NCBI RefSeq assembly: GCF_030812915.1
Contig: NZ_JAUSTQ010000002.1
Coordinates: 1-64,000, forward strand
Direction: 5' to 3'
DNA from: Alkalibacillus salilacus
Lineage (GTDB): Bacteria > Bacillota > Bacilli > Bacillales > Alkalibacillaceae
Length of the DNA: 64,000 nt
The notes beneath the pieces are model-generated. The model had not been told where the DNA came from. It made no database searches and saw only the letters and a list, made by a program, of their open reading frames with translations. The translations under genes and the position numbers were made by a program. Of the stretch, positions 7,968 through 16,920 are shown one piece after another (position 1 is the first letter of the stretch; every line of letters starts with the position of its first letter).

Positions 7968-9130
7968 CCAAATGTTCGCACCCTTTCTCGGTAATCTGTC
8001 AGAGCTGCTTTCAATTGTTCCATATAATCAGAAGGAAATTGGTCTACAATAGCTGCTGCGACCTCCCAAGCCACGACATGTTCCATCACAACTGAGGCTG
8101 CTGGAACAGCACAGCTATCAGACCGTTCAATACTTGCTTTGAACGGTTCTTTAGAGTGAATATCAATGCTTTCTAGCGGTTTATATAGTGTGGGAATCGG
8201 CTTCATAACCCCTTTTACAACGATCGGCATACCTGTTGTCATGCCTCCTTCAAAACCACCTAAACGATTCGTCTTTCGGTAATAGCCTTTATGTTCATCA
8301 TAAGCTATTTCATCATGTGTTTCACTTCCACGTGTACTAGCAGCTGAAAAACCGATACCAAATTCTACACCTTTAAATGCATTAATGCTCATCACAGCAG
8401 CTGCAATTTTTCCGTCTAATTTTCGGTCATATTGAACATATGAACCTAGCCCAGGTGGTAAGCCATCTACCGTTACTTCAACGACACCGCCAATAGAATC
8501 ACCATCTTGTTTTGCTTGATCAATAACGTGTTTCATAGATTCCTCTTGGTTCGGATCAATTGTATTAACTTCAGACTGACGAGCGCGCTCAATTTTCTCA
8601 TCAATGGTCAATTCTAAGTCAGCGGCCTGAACGTCATAAATTTGCCTTACATAACCCGCTACAGTAATGCCTAGCTCTGATAATAATTTCTTAGCCATTG
8701 AACCTGCCGCTACACGAGCAGCGGTTTCTCTTGCTGATGAACGTTCTAATACATTACGTAAGTCATCATGATTGTACTTCATTCCTCCGTTTAAATCAGC
8801 GTGTCCTGGTCGTGGTTTTGTAACTTGACGTCTAATATGCTTCTCTGGGTCAACTGGTTCTTCTCCCATAATGTCCTGCCAGTTTTTAAAATCATCATTA
8901 GTTAGAGCTAATGTTACGGGTGAACCTAATGTGTAACCATGTCTAACACCACTCATTATGGAAACTAAGTCTTTTTCAATTTTCATTCGTCTACCACGAC
9001 CATAACCCCCTTGTCTTCTAATTAAGGAGTCATTGAGTTCGTCAGCAGAAATAGGTAATTGCGCAGGCAAACCTTCAATAATCGTTGTTAATTGTTTTCC
9101 GTGTGACTCGCCAGCAGTTAAATATCGCAA
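7964..9130 (-). CDS. aroC: Chorismate synthase
   Basis: It removes phosphate from EPSP to give chorismate, the branch point for aromatic amino acids, folate and menaquinone; the enzyme needs reduced FMN. At 388 residues it has the typical N terminus [10 protein letters not shown], the signature [17 protein letters not shown] and the later FEGGMTTG motif. The start codon is TTG, with GAGGTG seven bases upstream, which agrees with the family N terminus. It follows cheR closely and overlaps aroB. In B. subtilis nomenclature it is aroF. Confidence 0.97.
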   Translation of the reverse strand: MRYLTAGESHGKQLTTIIEGLPAQLPISADELNDSLIRRQGGYGRGRRMKIEKDLVSIMSGVRHGYTLGSPVTLALTNDDFKNWQDIMGEEPVDPEKHIRRQVTKPRPGHADLNGGMKYNHDDLRNVLERSSARETAARVAAGSMAKKLLSELGITVAGYVRQIYDVQAADLELTIDEKIERARQSEVNTIDPNQEESMKHVIDQAKQDGDSIGGVVEVTVDGLPPGLGSYVQYDRKLDGKIAAAVMSINAFKGVEFGIGFSAASTRGSETHDEIAYDEHKGYYRKTNRLGGFEGGMTTGMPIVVKGVMKPIPTLYKPLESIDIHSKEPFKASIERSDSCAVPAASVVMEHVVAWEVAAAIVDQFPSDYMEQLKAALTDYRERVRTFG

Positions 9131-9144
9131 AGAATAACACCTCT

Positions 9145-9921
9145 TTATGCTTGTTTTTCGTAAAAGAATGTTCGAGCAACACTTAGATTAAATTGTTGCG
9201 GATCAAAAATTTGTTCCGTACTACCAACAAATAAAACGCCACCAGGTACGAGGGATTGTGAGAATAATTGGTAGACCTGACGCTTAGCTTCTTCAGTAAA
9301 ATAAATAAGTACATTTCGACACACAATCAGATCGTAGGTCGACTTATATTGGTCTGCTAATAGATTATGTTTACTGAACTTAACACATCTTTTCACATCA
9401 TCTGATAATACATAGTGGTCTCCTCTTTTAGTGAAGAATTTGGCTATTTTATCTTTGGGCACTTCCTTAAGTGAACGTTCTGGATAAACAGCTTCCTGAG
9501 CACGATTTAATGCTTGATCATCAATATCTGTAGCATGTACTGTGATATCTTTTAGTGGGAAGTAGTCACTTAAAATCATTGCAATCGTATATGGTTCTTC
9601 GCCTGTGGAACAAGCTGCACTCCACACTTTTAATTTGTCTTTCCCTTCTTTAATAGAAGGTAAGATTTGAGTTCTTAATGTTTCCCAACGATTGAAATTA
9701 CGATAAAATTCAGAAACGTTTATGGTCATTCGGTCAAGAAATTCGTAATATAATTGCTCGTCTCTCATCATCGCATCAAAATATTCAACAAAAGTCTTGA
9801 AACCTCGTTTATCTCGTAATGTTGTAAGACGTCGTTTCATTTGTTTCTCTTTGTACAAAGACAAGTCAATACCTGTTCGATTTTTGATTCGTTCTATAAA
9901 CTCTATGTAATCGTCGCGCAC
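9145..9921 (-). CDS. cheR: Chemotaxis protein methyltransferase CheR
   Basis: It methylates glutamates of methyl-accepting chemotaxis receptors using S-adenosylmethionine. The 258-residue protein has the N-terminal all-helical CheR domain (about 1-75) and the SAM-binding domain with [18 protein letters not shown] at about 98-115 and CRNVLIYF near 205. The start is GTG with GGAGAG upstream. It is the only chemotaxis gene here and lies between ndk and aroC, the normal Bacillus location. It implies a motile, chemotactic organism. Confidence 0.96.
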   Translation of the reverse strand: MRDDYIEFIERIKNRTGIDLSLYKEKQMKRRLTTLRDKRGFKTFVEYFDAMMRDEQLYYEFLDRMTINVSEFYRNFNRWETLRTQILPSIKEGKDKLKVWSAACSTGEEPYTIAMILSDYFPLKDITVHATDIDDQALNRAQEAVYPERSLKEVPKDKIAKFFTKRGDHYVLSDDVKRCVKFSKHNLLADQYKSTYDLIVCRNVLIYFTEEAKRQVYQLFSQSLVPGGVLFVGSTEQIFDPQQFNLSVARTFFYEKQA

Positions 9922-10032
9922 TTTTCTCTCTCCTCAATTATGTCTCATTACACCATATTATATAATAGATAACGTTTGAAATGCTATTGTTTCAATCGTT
10001 GAAAAGTATGAAGTGATCAATAATTTATCAAA

Positions 10033-10064
10033 CTAAAAAACCTTGTGCTAATGTGCACAAGGTT
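10033..10064 (-). terminator. Intrinsic terminator after ndk
   Basis: A perfect 10-bp stem (10039..10048 with 10055..10064) followed on the minus strand by six T residues, 16 bp after the ndk stop. Confidence 0.9.
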
Positions 10065-10079
10065 CATTCAACACTAAAA

Positions 10080-10526
10080 TTAGTAAACCCACTGGTCAAT
10101 GTTTTTAGTGTAGTTAATTAGCCCGCCTTCTGGGAAGAATAGGCCAATCTCACGCTCAGCAGATTCTGGAGAGTCAGAACCATGAATCACGTTTTTACCT
10201 ACTGTAATTCCATAATCGCCACGGATTGTTCCGATGTCGGATTCTGCAGGATTAGTCGCACCCATCATTTTACGTGCTGTAGCGATCACATTCTCACCTT
10301 CCCAAACCATCGCAAAAACTGGGCCTGATGTAATGAAGTTAACAAGCTCACCAAAGAATGGCTTGTCTTTATGTTCACCATAATGCTCCTCAGCTAGTTC
10401 TGTAGGTACTTGCATTAATTTAGCTGAAACTAATTTATAGCCTTTGTTCTCAAAACGAGACACAATATCTCCAACTAAATTGCGTTGTACGCCGTCTGGC
10501 TTAACCATAATAAAAGTTTGTTCCAT
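10080..10526 (-). CDS. ndk: Nucleoside diphosphate kinase
   Basis: It balances nucleoside triphosphate pools by transferring the gamma phosphate through a phosphohistidine. At 148 residues it matches the family. The N terminus has [13 protein letters not shown], and the active-site histidine lies in [16 protein letters not shown] (about residues 112-127). It lies downstream of hepT with a 73-bp gap and ends at a clear terminator. Confidence 0.98.
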   Translation of the reverse strand: MEQTFIMVKPDGVQRNLVGDIVSRFENKGYKLVSAKLMQVPTELAEEHYGEHKDKPFFGELVNFITSGPVFAMVWEGENVIATARKMMGATNPAESDIGTIRGDYGITVGKNVIHGSDSPESAEREIGLFFPEGGLINYTKNIDQWVY

Positions 10527-10599
10527 GTTTCGTCACCTCTTCGTCAAATTATCATTCAAACCGTTAAAAAGTTTAACAAAATTTATGACAAATTACAAT

Positions 10600-11574
10600 T
10601 CAAAATTTACGTTTACCTAGATAACCTGCAACTTTTTGTAAGGTTCTTTTTGCTTTTATATCTGGTAACGTGTCTAATTGATGTAATGCTTTACGCAAAT
10701 AGGCTTGACTATATTGAAAAGCGTCTTCAATCGCATCCGATTTCTTGATAGCTTGAATAGCATGTTCAGCGTATTCTTGATTATTAGGGTATTTAAAGAA
10801 TTGTTGGACTTGTTCAGCGATCTTTCCATTTTGACAAGCTAGAATAGTTGGTAATGTAAGATTACCGGATAACAAATCACTTCCAACTGGTTTTCCTAAT
10901 TCTTTTTCAGTAGAAGTAAAATCAAGAATATCATCAATAATTTGATATGACATGCCAATATAATAGCCATAAAGCGTTAACCGCTCGATTGTATCGTCAC
11001 TACAATTGGCTGCGATTGCTCCTAATTTAGTACTTGTTGCGATCAATAAAGCGGTTTTACGTTTAATTCTTCGAAAATAATTAAATAGACTTTGGTCATA
11101 TGTATACTTATCTCGAATCTGTTCAATTTCTCCAACACAAACTTGATAAATCGTATCAGCTAGTACTTGATGAATCGCTATTTCATTTCTCCCACGAACC
11201 AACTCAAGTGTTCGTGCAAATAAAAAATCACCTGTGTACATGGCTGTTAAATTGTCCCATTTGGCATTAATGGTTTCATGTCCCCGCCTTGTACTTGCAA
11301 CATCAATGACATCATCATGGACTAAGGAAGCCATATGAATTAGCTCCAAGGCAACCGAGACATTTCGTACTTGATCGTGATCCGCCTCACCGAACTGTGA
11401 AGATAATAAAACAAAAATAGGTCTAATTCGTTTGCCGCCAGCTTGAAGCAAATGACTAGAAGCAGTCGAAATTAAAGAATGCTCTTCACCTGTGATTTGT
11501 TTCATTCTGTTTTCTATTTCAGCAATATCCTCATTCATATAATTAATTGCAGTTGCCAATTTCATCTCATTCAC
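10600..11574 (-). CDS. hepT: Heptaprenyl diphosphate synthase component II
   Basis: It is the catalytic subunit of the two-component synthase that builds the C35 side chain of menaquinone-7. The 324-residue trans-prenyltransferase has both aspartate-rich motifs, DDVIDVASTRRG at about 92-103 and DDILDFTS at about 217-224, and the GGKRIRP substrate-binding stretch. Its partner subunit is the nearby hepS; menG lies between them. The three genes are spaced 11-12 bp and form one operon. The 324 residues are normal length. Confidence 0.96.
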   Translation of the reverse strand: MNEMKLATAINYMNEDIAEIENRMKQITGEEHSLISTASSHLLQAGGKRIRPIFVLLSSQFGEADHDQVRNVSVALELIHMASLVHDDVIDVASTRRGHETINAKWDNLTAMYTGDFLFARTLELVRGRNEIAIHQVLADTIYQVCVGEIEQIRDKYTYDQSLFNYFRRIKRKTALLIATSTKLGAIAANCSDDTIERLTLYGYYIGMSYQIIDDILDFTSTEKELGKPVGSDLLSGNLTLPTILACQNGKIAEQVQQFFKYPNNQEYAEHAIQAIKKSDAIEDAFQYSQAYLRKALHQLDTLPDIKAKRTLQKVAGYLGKRKF

Positions 11575-11586
11575 CTTTTTATATCT

Positions 11587-12291
11587 TTACTTACGTCCTA
11601 AGTGCATAGCCGCAACACCTAAGGCGTAACTTTTTACTTTCACATTTGAAAATCCGGCTTCTAAGAACATGTTTTTTAACTCTTTTTTTCCGGGAAAGTG
11701 TTGCGTTGATTCATTTAACCAAGCATACTCATCGTAACTCTTGGCAAACATTTTACCAAGGAGTGGCATGATATATTTAAAGTAGACAAAATATGTTTGT
11801 TTAAATATAGGCAAGGTAGGTTGTGAAGTTTCTAAACATACGACTTGTCCGCCAGGTTTAACAACACGATGCATTTCTTTAAGAACTTGCATATAATCTG
11901 GCACATTACGTAACCCAAAGCCAATCGTCACATAATCAAATTGGTGGTCATCATATGGTAATTCCATCGCATTTCCGTGAACAAACGTAACGTTTTGTAC
12001 TTCTTGTTCTTCTTTCTTTGATTCACCAACAGCTAACATGTTCTGACTAAAATCAAGCCCGATGACAGACCCATTTGTCCCGACAGCCTCACTTAAAGCT
12101 AATGTCCAATCTCCCGTGCCACAACAAACATCCAAACAATTAGCTCCTTGCTGGACATTCATTTGTTCCATGACATTTTTACGCCACGCTTTATGACGTT
12201 TAAAAGATATAATGGCATTCATTTTATCGTATTTGGTTGAAATTGATTCAAAAACATGATGTACTTTTTCAGATTTTGATTTTGGATCCAT
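11587..12291 (-). CDS. menG: Demethylmenaquinone methyltransferase
   Basis: It performs the last step of menaquinone synthesis, C-methylation of demethylmenaquinone by SAM. At 234 residues it belongs to the UbiE/MenG family: KHRAWRKN-type N-terminal segment, SAM motif [15 protein letters not shown] near 48-61, FGLRNVPD and the HRVVKPGG segment. Flanked by hepS and hepT, which make the prenyl chain of the same quinone. Also named ubiE, or menH in older B. subtilis work. Confidence 0.97.
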   Translation of the reverse strand: MDPKSKSEKVHHVFESISTKYDKMNAIISFKRHKAWRKNVMEQMNVQQGANCLDVCCGTGDWTLALSEAVGTNGSVIGLDFSQNMLAVGESKKEEQEVQNVTFVHGNAMELPYDDHQFDYVTIGFGLRNVPDYMQVLKEMHRVVKPGGQVVCLETSQPTLPIFKQTYFVYFKYIMPLLGKMFAKSYDEYAWLNESTQHFPGKKELKNMFLEAGFSNVKVKSYALGVAAMHLGRK

Positions 12292-12302
12292 TATGTAGAC
12301 TC

Positions 12303-12941
12303 CTATATATAAGTATTGTTCTCGCTGTCACTAACTTTTAAACGACTCTGAATAGCATGCCTCATTTCTTCAGATGATGAGTTCATCCAATAAAGCGGTA
12401 ATGCCTCAGCATGTTGTAAAACAAATTGTTCTATAAATAGATTGTCATACTCACTCTCTAAGTTAAAATATTGTATAACGCCTTGTAACAAGCAAGAATA
12501 AACATTAGTCACCTTATTTAAACGTTCTTCTATTGAATGATCATGATGAAGTAATTCAATTTTATACTCATTAATCTCTTTTATGTAAGTTAGGAAAAAA
12601 TGTAACATATTTGTTTCATGGTGAGTGGATAGTAATTTATAAAAGAAGGCACTATGATAATCGCCCATCAATACATGCAATTGATTCGATTTCAATTGTT
12701 CTACTTCAATATCTTCATCAAAATGATGGTCTAGTTGATCATGGATATTTAGTGATAATTGCATGTTTACTAGAGCATCAGCCAAGACATTATGATGACG
12801 TGTCGTTACATCATAAAGGAATAGTAATAATGGTGTTGCAAAAAATGAATCATACATTGTTAATTCAATGTAATCATGCTTATACCGCCCCAAAAATGAG
12901 TGTTGAAAAGATATCAATGCTTGATCGTTATAATCAGTCAT
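12303..12941 (-). CDS. hepS: Heptaprenyl diphosphate synthase component I
   Basis: HepS is the small regulatory subunit that pairs with HepT to set chain length. The family is weakly conserved, and this 212-residue copy is shorter than the roughly 250 residues of B. subtilis HepS. It is all-helical in appearance, rich in His/Tyr/Leu, and contains no DDxxD motif. The assignment rests on the conserved position upstream of menG-hepT, plus helical character and size. In B. subtilis mtrB and folE lie between hepS and hbs; here they are absent. Confidence 0.8.
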   Translation of the reverse strand: MTDYNDQALISFQHSFLGRYKHDYIELTMYDSFFATPLLLFLYDVTTRHHNVLADALVNMQLSLNIHDQLDHHFDEDIEVEQLKSNQLHVLMGDYHSAFFYKLLSTHHETNMLHFFLTYIKEINEYKIELLHHDHSIEERLNKVTNVYSCLLQGVIQYFNLESEYDNLFIEQFVLQHAEALPLYWMNSSSEEMRHAIQSRLKVSDSENNTYI

Positions 12942-13082
12942 AATTTATCACCCGCATCAAATCACATAGTTGCATTTCAAAAATATTACCATGTTTATTT
13001 TAGCATTTATCGCATGTTTTCGCTATCTTTAAACACACGACCAGCATCATTGCTTTTGAATTTAATAATAGTTCATCAACAA

Positions 13083-13115
13083 GAAAAAAAGAGAGGTGAA
13101 AAAACACCCCTCTTT
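13083..13115 (-). terminator. Intrinsic terminator after hbs
   Basis: Stem 13088..13098 with 13105..13115 (11 bp, one mismatch), 6-nt loop, and a run of eight T on the minus strand. It lies 16 bp past the hbs stop. Confidence 0.85.
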
Positions 13116-13131
13116 CGCCCTATGTACACTA

Positions 13132-13413
13132 TTATTTAACAGCATCTTTAAGGGCTTTACCAGGTTTGAATGCTGGCACTTTGCTTGCTGGAATATCAAT
13201 TTCTTTTCCAGTTTGTGGATTACGTCCTTTACGTGCAGAACGCTCACGTACTTCAAAGTTACCAAACCCAATTAATTGTACCTTTTCAGATTTTTTAAGA
13301 GAAGCTGTAATTGCTTCAAATACTGAATCTACAGCTTTTGATGCATCTTTCTTTGAAAGATCAGCCTGATCAGCAACTTCATTTACTAAGTCTGTTTTGT
13401 TCATCCGTCTCAC
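13132..13413 (-). CDS. hbs: Nucleoid-associated HU protein
   Basis: A 93-residue histone-like DNA-binding protein, a dimer that bends DNA and compacts the nucleoid. It contains the canonical [11 protein letters not shown] start (here preceded by MRR), the [21 protein letters not shown] beta-arm region near 48-66 and the [14 protein letters not shown] terminus. The first ATG encodes two extra arginines; the alternative start at the fourth codon would give the usual 90 residues, and the SD GAGGTGAGAC fits the upstream ATG. The gene has a leader of about 230 nt with inverted repeats. Confidence 0.97.
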   Translation of the reverse strand: MRRMNKTDLVNEVADQADLSKKDASKAVDSVFEAITASLKKSEKVQLIGFGNFEVRERSARKGRNPQTGKEIDIPASKVPAFKPGKALKDAVK

Positions 13414-13444
13414 CTCCTCTCAGAAGTGTTTTGACTTATAACCT

Positions 13445-13480
13445 TAACTTGTATTTCATTTCAAAATCAAATACAAGTTA
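13445..13480 (-). repeat. Perfect 12-bp inverted repeat in the hbs leader
   Basis: Arms TAACTTGTATTT (13445..13456) and AAATACAAGTTA (13469..13480) enclose 12 nt. The structure lies 31-67 bp upstream of the hbs start. There is no T-run on its minus-strand exit side, so it does not look like a terminator; it may be an mRNA stabiliser or a protein-binding operator. Confidence 0.6.
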
Positions 13481-13523
13481 ATCACGATTTCAAAATGGTA
13501 CTTAATTTTGTCATATTGCTACT

Positions 13524-13567
13524 GATACAATCACAATTAATTTGAATCGAATTATTACGATTGTATC
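13524..13567 (-). repeat. Second inverted repeat upstream of hbs
   Basis: Nine-base arms GATACAATC (13524..13532) and GATTGTATC (13559..13567) flank 26 A/T-rich bases. With the repeat at 13445-13480 and the promoter at 13653-13681 it accounts for part of the 436-bp gene-free stretch between hbs and spoIVA; I see no ORF there. Confidence 0.45.
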
Positions 13568-13652
13568 CAAAGTTAGATGAAATATACACTTAAATATTTC
13601 ATAACCACTGACATGACTGTATGTAGCATATTTTTCTAACTGATGTAACTGC

Positions 13653-13681
13653 ATATTATCACATGCTGTACGCTCTTTCAA
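13653..13681 (-). promoter_or_regulatory. Probable sigma-A promoter of hbs
   Basis: TTGAAA (13681..13676) and TAATAT (13658..13653) on the minus strand are 17 bp apart. Initiation near 13646 would give an untranslated leader of about 230 nt. This is a sequence match only. Confidence 0.5.
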
Positions 13682-13797
13682 CACGAATTTGCATCAAATC
13701 AGGGATTTTGTCGCGTTTTTAGGTAATTAAGCCTACAAAATACAGCTATTATTACAAAAATCTTCAGTTATTTCAGTATTTTATATCGCCTTCCAAG

Positions 13798-13837
13798 CAC
13801 AAAAAAAGCCGTGACTGTTTACATTCAGTCACGGCTT
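13798..13837 (-). terminator. Intrinsic terminator after spoIVA
   Basis: A perfect 12-bp stem (13806..13817 with 13826..13837) followed by a T-rich run on the minus strand, 13 bp past the spoIVA stop. Confidence 0.9.
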
Positions 13838-13849
13838 AAATACTATGCT

Positions 13850-15328
13850 TTATAAGATAATTGCAATCAGTCCACCGTTGCCTTCGTTAATAATACGTTC
13901 TAATGTATCTTTAAGTTTATATCTCGCATTTTCTGGCATCAGTGTTAATTTGGCATGAATTCCTTCTCGTACGATTGAGCTAAGTGATCTTCCGAAAATA
14001 TCGGATTTCCAAATCGATAATGGATCCTCTTCAAAATCTTGCATCAGATAGCGTACTAATTCTTCACTTTGCTTCTCAGTACCAATAATTGGTGCAAACT
14101 CCGATTCTACATCTACCTTCACCATATGAATGGATGGAGCTACTGCTTTAAGACGAACACCAAAACGTGAACCTTGTTTAATAATCTCTGGTTCTTCTAA
14201 ACGCATATCTTCAAGAGTTGGGTTAGCAATGCCATAACCTGTTTGTTTGACCATGTTTAAAGCGTCTGAAACTTGATCGTATTCGCGTTTTGCTTCTGAA
14301 TAATCTTGTAGCAGTTCTAGTAAATGATCTTTACCGCGTATTTCTACTCCTACAATTTCATTCAATACTTGATCATACAATTCATCTGAAGCAAACAAAT
14401 CAATCTCAGCAATACCTTCTCCCATTTCAATACCGCCCATTTTGGCATCTGCGATAAATTCATAGGAATGAAAGTCATCTACTACGCGGTCAACATCGCG
14501 CACACGCTTAATATTTTGGACAGTACCTTGAATAGCCTCTTGGAATTCAGCTCTCAACCAATGGTCTTGTTTTAATGACATCACCCAACTTGGTAAATTA
14601 ACATTCACCTCTAGTACCGGGAATTCATATAAAGCTTCACGCATGATGTTTTGAACATCATCTTCACTTAATTCTTCCACAGATACCGGAAGCACTGGAA
14701 TGTCATATTCGTCTGCCAATGATTCTCTTAATAGGCTTGTTTCATAAGCATGAGGTTGATTTGAATTTAATATCATAATAAATGGTTTGCCTACTTCTTG
14801 TAATTCTTGAACAACTTGTTGCTCTGCTTCACGATAGTCTTCTCGAGGAATGTCACTGAATGAACCGTCTGTTGTCACAACAACACCGATTGTCGAATGA
14901 TCTTGTATGACTTTTCTTGTTCCTATTTCAGCAGCATCATGAAATGGTATTGCCTCTTCATACCATGGCGTTTGAATCATTCGCGGTCCATTTTCATCCT
15001 CGAATCCTTGAGCACTTGGTATTGTGTAACCTACACAATCAACTAACCTTACATTCGCCTCTAAGCCCTCGTCTACCTTAATGGAGACAGCATTATTGGG
15101 TATGAACTTAGGTTCAGTTGTCATGATTGTCCGTCCTGCAGCACTTTGTGGCAATTCGTCTTGTGCTCTTGCACGATCTTGTTCATCACTAATATTAGGT
15201 AAGACAATCGAATCCATAAAATGTTTGATGAAAGTTGACTTACCTGTTCTTACAGCCCCTACTACTCCCAAATAGATGTCACCGTTTGTCCGTTTTGATA
15301 TGTCATGTAACACGTTGAAATTATCCAT
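13850..15328 (-). CDS. spoIVA: Spore coat morphogenetic ATPase SpoIVA
   Basis: SpoIVA hydrolyses ATP to polymerise around the forespore outer membrane, forming the basement layer on which coat and cortex are assembled. At 492 residues it has the exact family length. The Walker A motif GAVRTGKS is at 24-31, a DCVGYT Walker B-like segment is near 117, and the conserved C terminus ends GNGGLIAIIL. A GGAGGG site precedes the ATG. The gene stands alone between terminators. A sigma-E type promoter is expected but not clearly readable. Confidence 0.98.
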   Translation of the reverse strand: MDNFNVLHDISKRTNGDIYLGVVGAVRTGKSTFIKHFMDSIVLPNISDEQDRARAQDELPQSAAGRTIMTTEPKFIPNNAVSIKVDEGLEANVRLVDCVGYTIPSAQGFEDENGPRMIQTPWYEEAIPFHDAAEIGTRKVIQDHSTIGVVVTTDGSFSDIPREDYREAEQQVVQELQEVGKPFIMILNSNQPHAYETSLLRESLADEYDIPVLPVSVEELSEDDVQNIMREALYEFPVLEVNVNLPSWVMSLKQDHWLRAEFQEAIQGTVQNIKRVRDVDRVVDDFHSYEFIADAKMGGIEMGEGIAEIDLFASDELYDQVLNEIVGVEIRGKDHLLELLQDYSEAKREYDQVSDALNMVKQTGYGIANPTLEDMRLEEPEIIKQGSRFGVRLKAVAPSIHMVKVDVESEFAPIIGTEKQSEELVRYLMQDFEEDPLSIWKSDIFGRSLSSIVREGIHAKLTLMPENARYKLKDTLERIINEGNGGLIAIIL

Positions 15329-15414
15329 TTTGATCCCTCCGACTTCATCAATTGATCGACCAATATTTTATAAGCCACTACTAGATTATGTCGGGGTGGG
15401 ACAGAATTATGATA

Positions 15415-15453
15415 AAAAATAAAAAAAGATTCTATCATGATGAATAGAATCTT
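15415..15453 (-). terminator. Intrinsic terminator after the yphF-like gene
   Basis: Nine-bp stem (15426..15434 with 15445..15453) followed on the minus strand by a long T-rich tract. The right arm overlaps the last bases of the stop codon of the lipoprotein gene. Confidence 0.8.
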
Positions 15454-16195
15454 AATCATTATTCTGGTTATTCATGTTTTGATTATCTGACGTTTCTAAA
15501 ACAATTTCTCCATCTTCTAGGTACATTTCAGGAGAATGCACGGGTACAATAGGGTAATGTTCTAATAACAAGTTGCGTAAATCGCCTTCATAAGCTTCGA
15601 TTCCCTCTTCTTCTAATAGACGATAAACATCCGGCCGATAATCGATCGCAGCTTCTGCCTGAGACGTCATAATGATATCAAGGGATTGATTTGAATATGG
15701 ACTTGATACACTTAAGCTATCTTGAAGGTCTATATGCTCTTTATTAATAGTAAAGACACCATCTCCGATTGACTCTCCATAGGGAGGATGACCGTTTTCA
15801 TTTTGATATAAATTAATATCATAATTTACTGAACGAAGTGATTGTGTAACTCGTACATCAGACACTTTGACCTCAGCTGTTTCTTCTGGATCCAGAATGA
15901 CATATGAATAATAGCCACCTTCTTCAAATGAGTTAGCAGGAATTTCACCTAAATAATTTTGGTCAATTAACGGCGTAAAATTAACTGGATATTTAATAAA
16001 TAGCGGTGTGTTCTGATCTCGTGTTTCAATTGGTAATATCCCATTTTCTTGCTCACGAAATTGATCAACTGCTTGTTGAACACGTGACAGTTGCTGTTCA
16101 TTAGACACTTGGTTTTCCGAGCGTTGTTCATTTGGATACAAACACGCAGATAACATGGATAAACCAATAATCATAACTAATAATTTACGTAACAT
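15452..16195 (-). CDS. yphF: YphF-like lipoprotein
   Basis: A 247-residue exported lipoprotein. Hydrophobic residues 4-17 are followed by a lipobox LSAC with the lipidated Cys at residue 18, then a Gln/Glu/Asn-rich linker and an acidic domain with no motif I recognise. Its place between spoIVA and yphE corresponds to YphF of B. subtilis, a protein of similar size and unknown function. It follows yphE by 16 bp, so they are probably one operon, likely sporulation-linked by context only. Confidence 0.75.
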   Translation of the reverse strand: MLRKLLVMIIGLSMLSACLYPNEQRSENQVSNEQQLSRVQQAVDQFREQENGILPIETRDQNTPLFIKYPVNFTPLIDQNYLGEIPANSFEEGGYYSYVILDPEETAEVKVSDVRVTQSLRSVNYDINLYQNENGHPPYGESIGDGVFTINKEHIDLQDSLSVSSPYSNQSLDIIMTSQAEAAIDYRPDVYRLLEEEGIEAYEGDLRNLLLEHYPIVPVHSPEMYLEDGEIVLETSDNQNMNNQNND

Positions 16196-16211
16196 CTTTC
16201 AAGCGCTCCTT

Positions 16212-16412
16212 TTACTCCGGGGTCGGTCCACTAAAAACTATATAGAAAATAATAAAACCGCCCACAACCATACATAGATAAGCTATAACGGCAACGACAA
16301 CACTTACAACGCCTTTTAATTTATGGCGAGCCAACAAAATTAAACCCGTAGCCACAAATAATAAAATCATACCTAAGAAAGATATGTACATCCTTAACAA
16401 TGGTTCTGACAT
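16212..16412 (-). CDS. yphE: YphE-like small membrane protein (DUF2768)
   Basis: A 66-residue protein with two hydrophobic helices (about 8-26 and 33-60). The start at 16412 is chosen because AAGGGAG lies eight bases upstream and gives MSEPLLRMYIS, the family-like N terminus. A longer in-frame reading to 16484 runs through a terminator hairpin and lacks a ribosome site. The position between gpsA/spoVIF and yphF agrees with B. subtilis YphE. Function unknown. Confidence 0.75.
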   Translation of the reverse strand: MSEPLLRMYISFLGMILLFVATGLILLARHKLKGVVSVVVAVIAYLCMVVGGFIIFYIVFSGPTPE

Positions 16413-16463
16413 AGTGCATCTCCCTTCGCGATGTATACTCCAACAGCTTGTCCAAACACAGTT

Positions 16464-16493
16464 AAAAGAGGTGTTGGGGCACACACCTCTTTT
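16464..16493 (-). terminator. Hairpin terminator after spoVIF
   Basis: A perfect 11-bp stem (16464..16474 with 16483..16493) ending in TTTT on both strands. It lies between spoVIF and yphE on the minus strand. Confidence 0.7.
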
Positions 16494-16589
16494 TATGACT
16501 AACTCCTCAAACGTAGCTCACTTAATCGAATACATTTCATAATATGAATTTTATCATAGTGTTTCAACGTTTGATTGCCTAATATTCAA

Positions 16590-16853
16590 CTATTTTTTGA
16601 AAATTTGTTGTAACGTTGATGCATCAAGAGATCCGTTTTGATGAACGATTGTCTTTACAATTTTGTCTTCGCGTTCTTGACTTAAAGGTTTACGAGCCAT
16701 TCTTGCCAAATGACGCACAAGTTGTCGCACAGTTCGCTCATCTGAAAAATCTGCATTTTGAACAGATTGAGCAACTTGCAAAATATCATCAGAAGAAATA
16801 TTGGCTGATTCTTTTAAATGATCAAATATCGACTGCTGGAATTCACGATTCAT
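16590..16853 (-). CDS. spoVIF: Stage VI sporulation protein F
   Basis: An 87-residue helical protein of the SpoVIF (YjcC) family. Recognisable segments are ISSDDILQVAQSVQNADFSDE (about 19-39) and VRQLVRHLARMARKPLSQE (about 42-60). SpoVIF acts late in sporulation in coat assembly, probably by affecting GerE. In B. subtilis the gene is elsewhere (yjcC locus), but placement next to gpsA is seen in several related genera. There are no membrane segments. It is followed by its own terminator. The symbol is given on sequence recognition. Confidence 0.8.
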   Translation of the reverse strand: MNREFQQSIFDHLKESANISSDDILQVAQSVQNADFSDERTVRQLVRHLARMARKPLSQEREDKIVKTIVHQNGSLDASTLQQIFKK

Positions 16854-16920
16854 TATTAACCTCCTTTAGTACCGTTCATCATAATATATGCATGACTAAA
16901 GAAGGTGTTCAATCAAATGC

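Noticed and set aside
12900-13139. A 79-codon plus-strand ORF across the hepS start and hbs terminator
   Set aside because: It covers the hepS start region and reads through the hbs terminator hairpin; composition and lack of a start signal argue against it.
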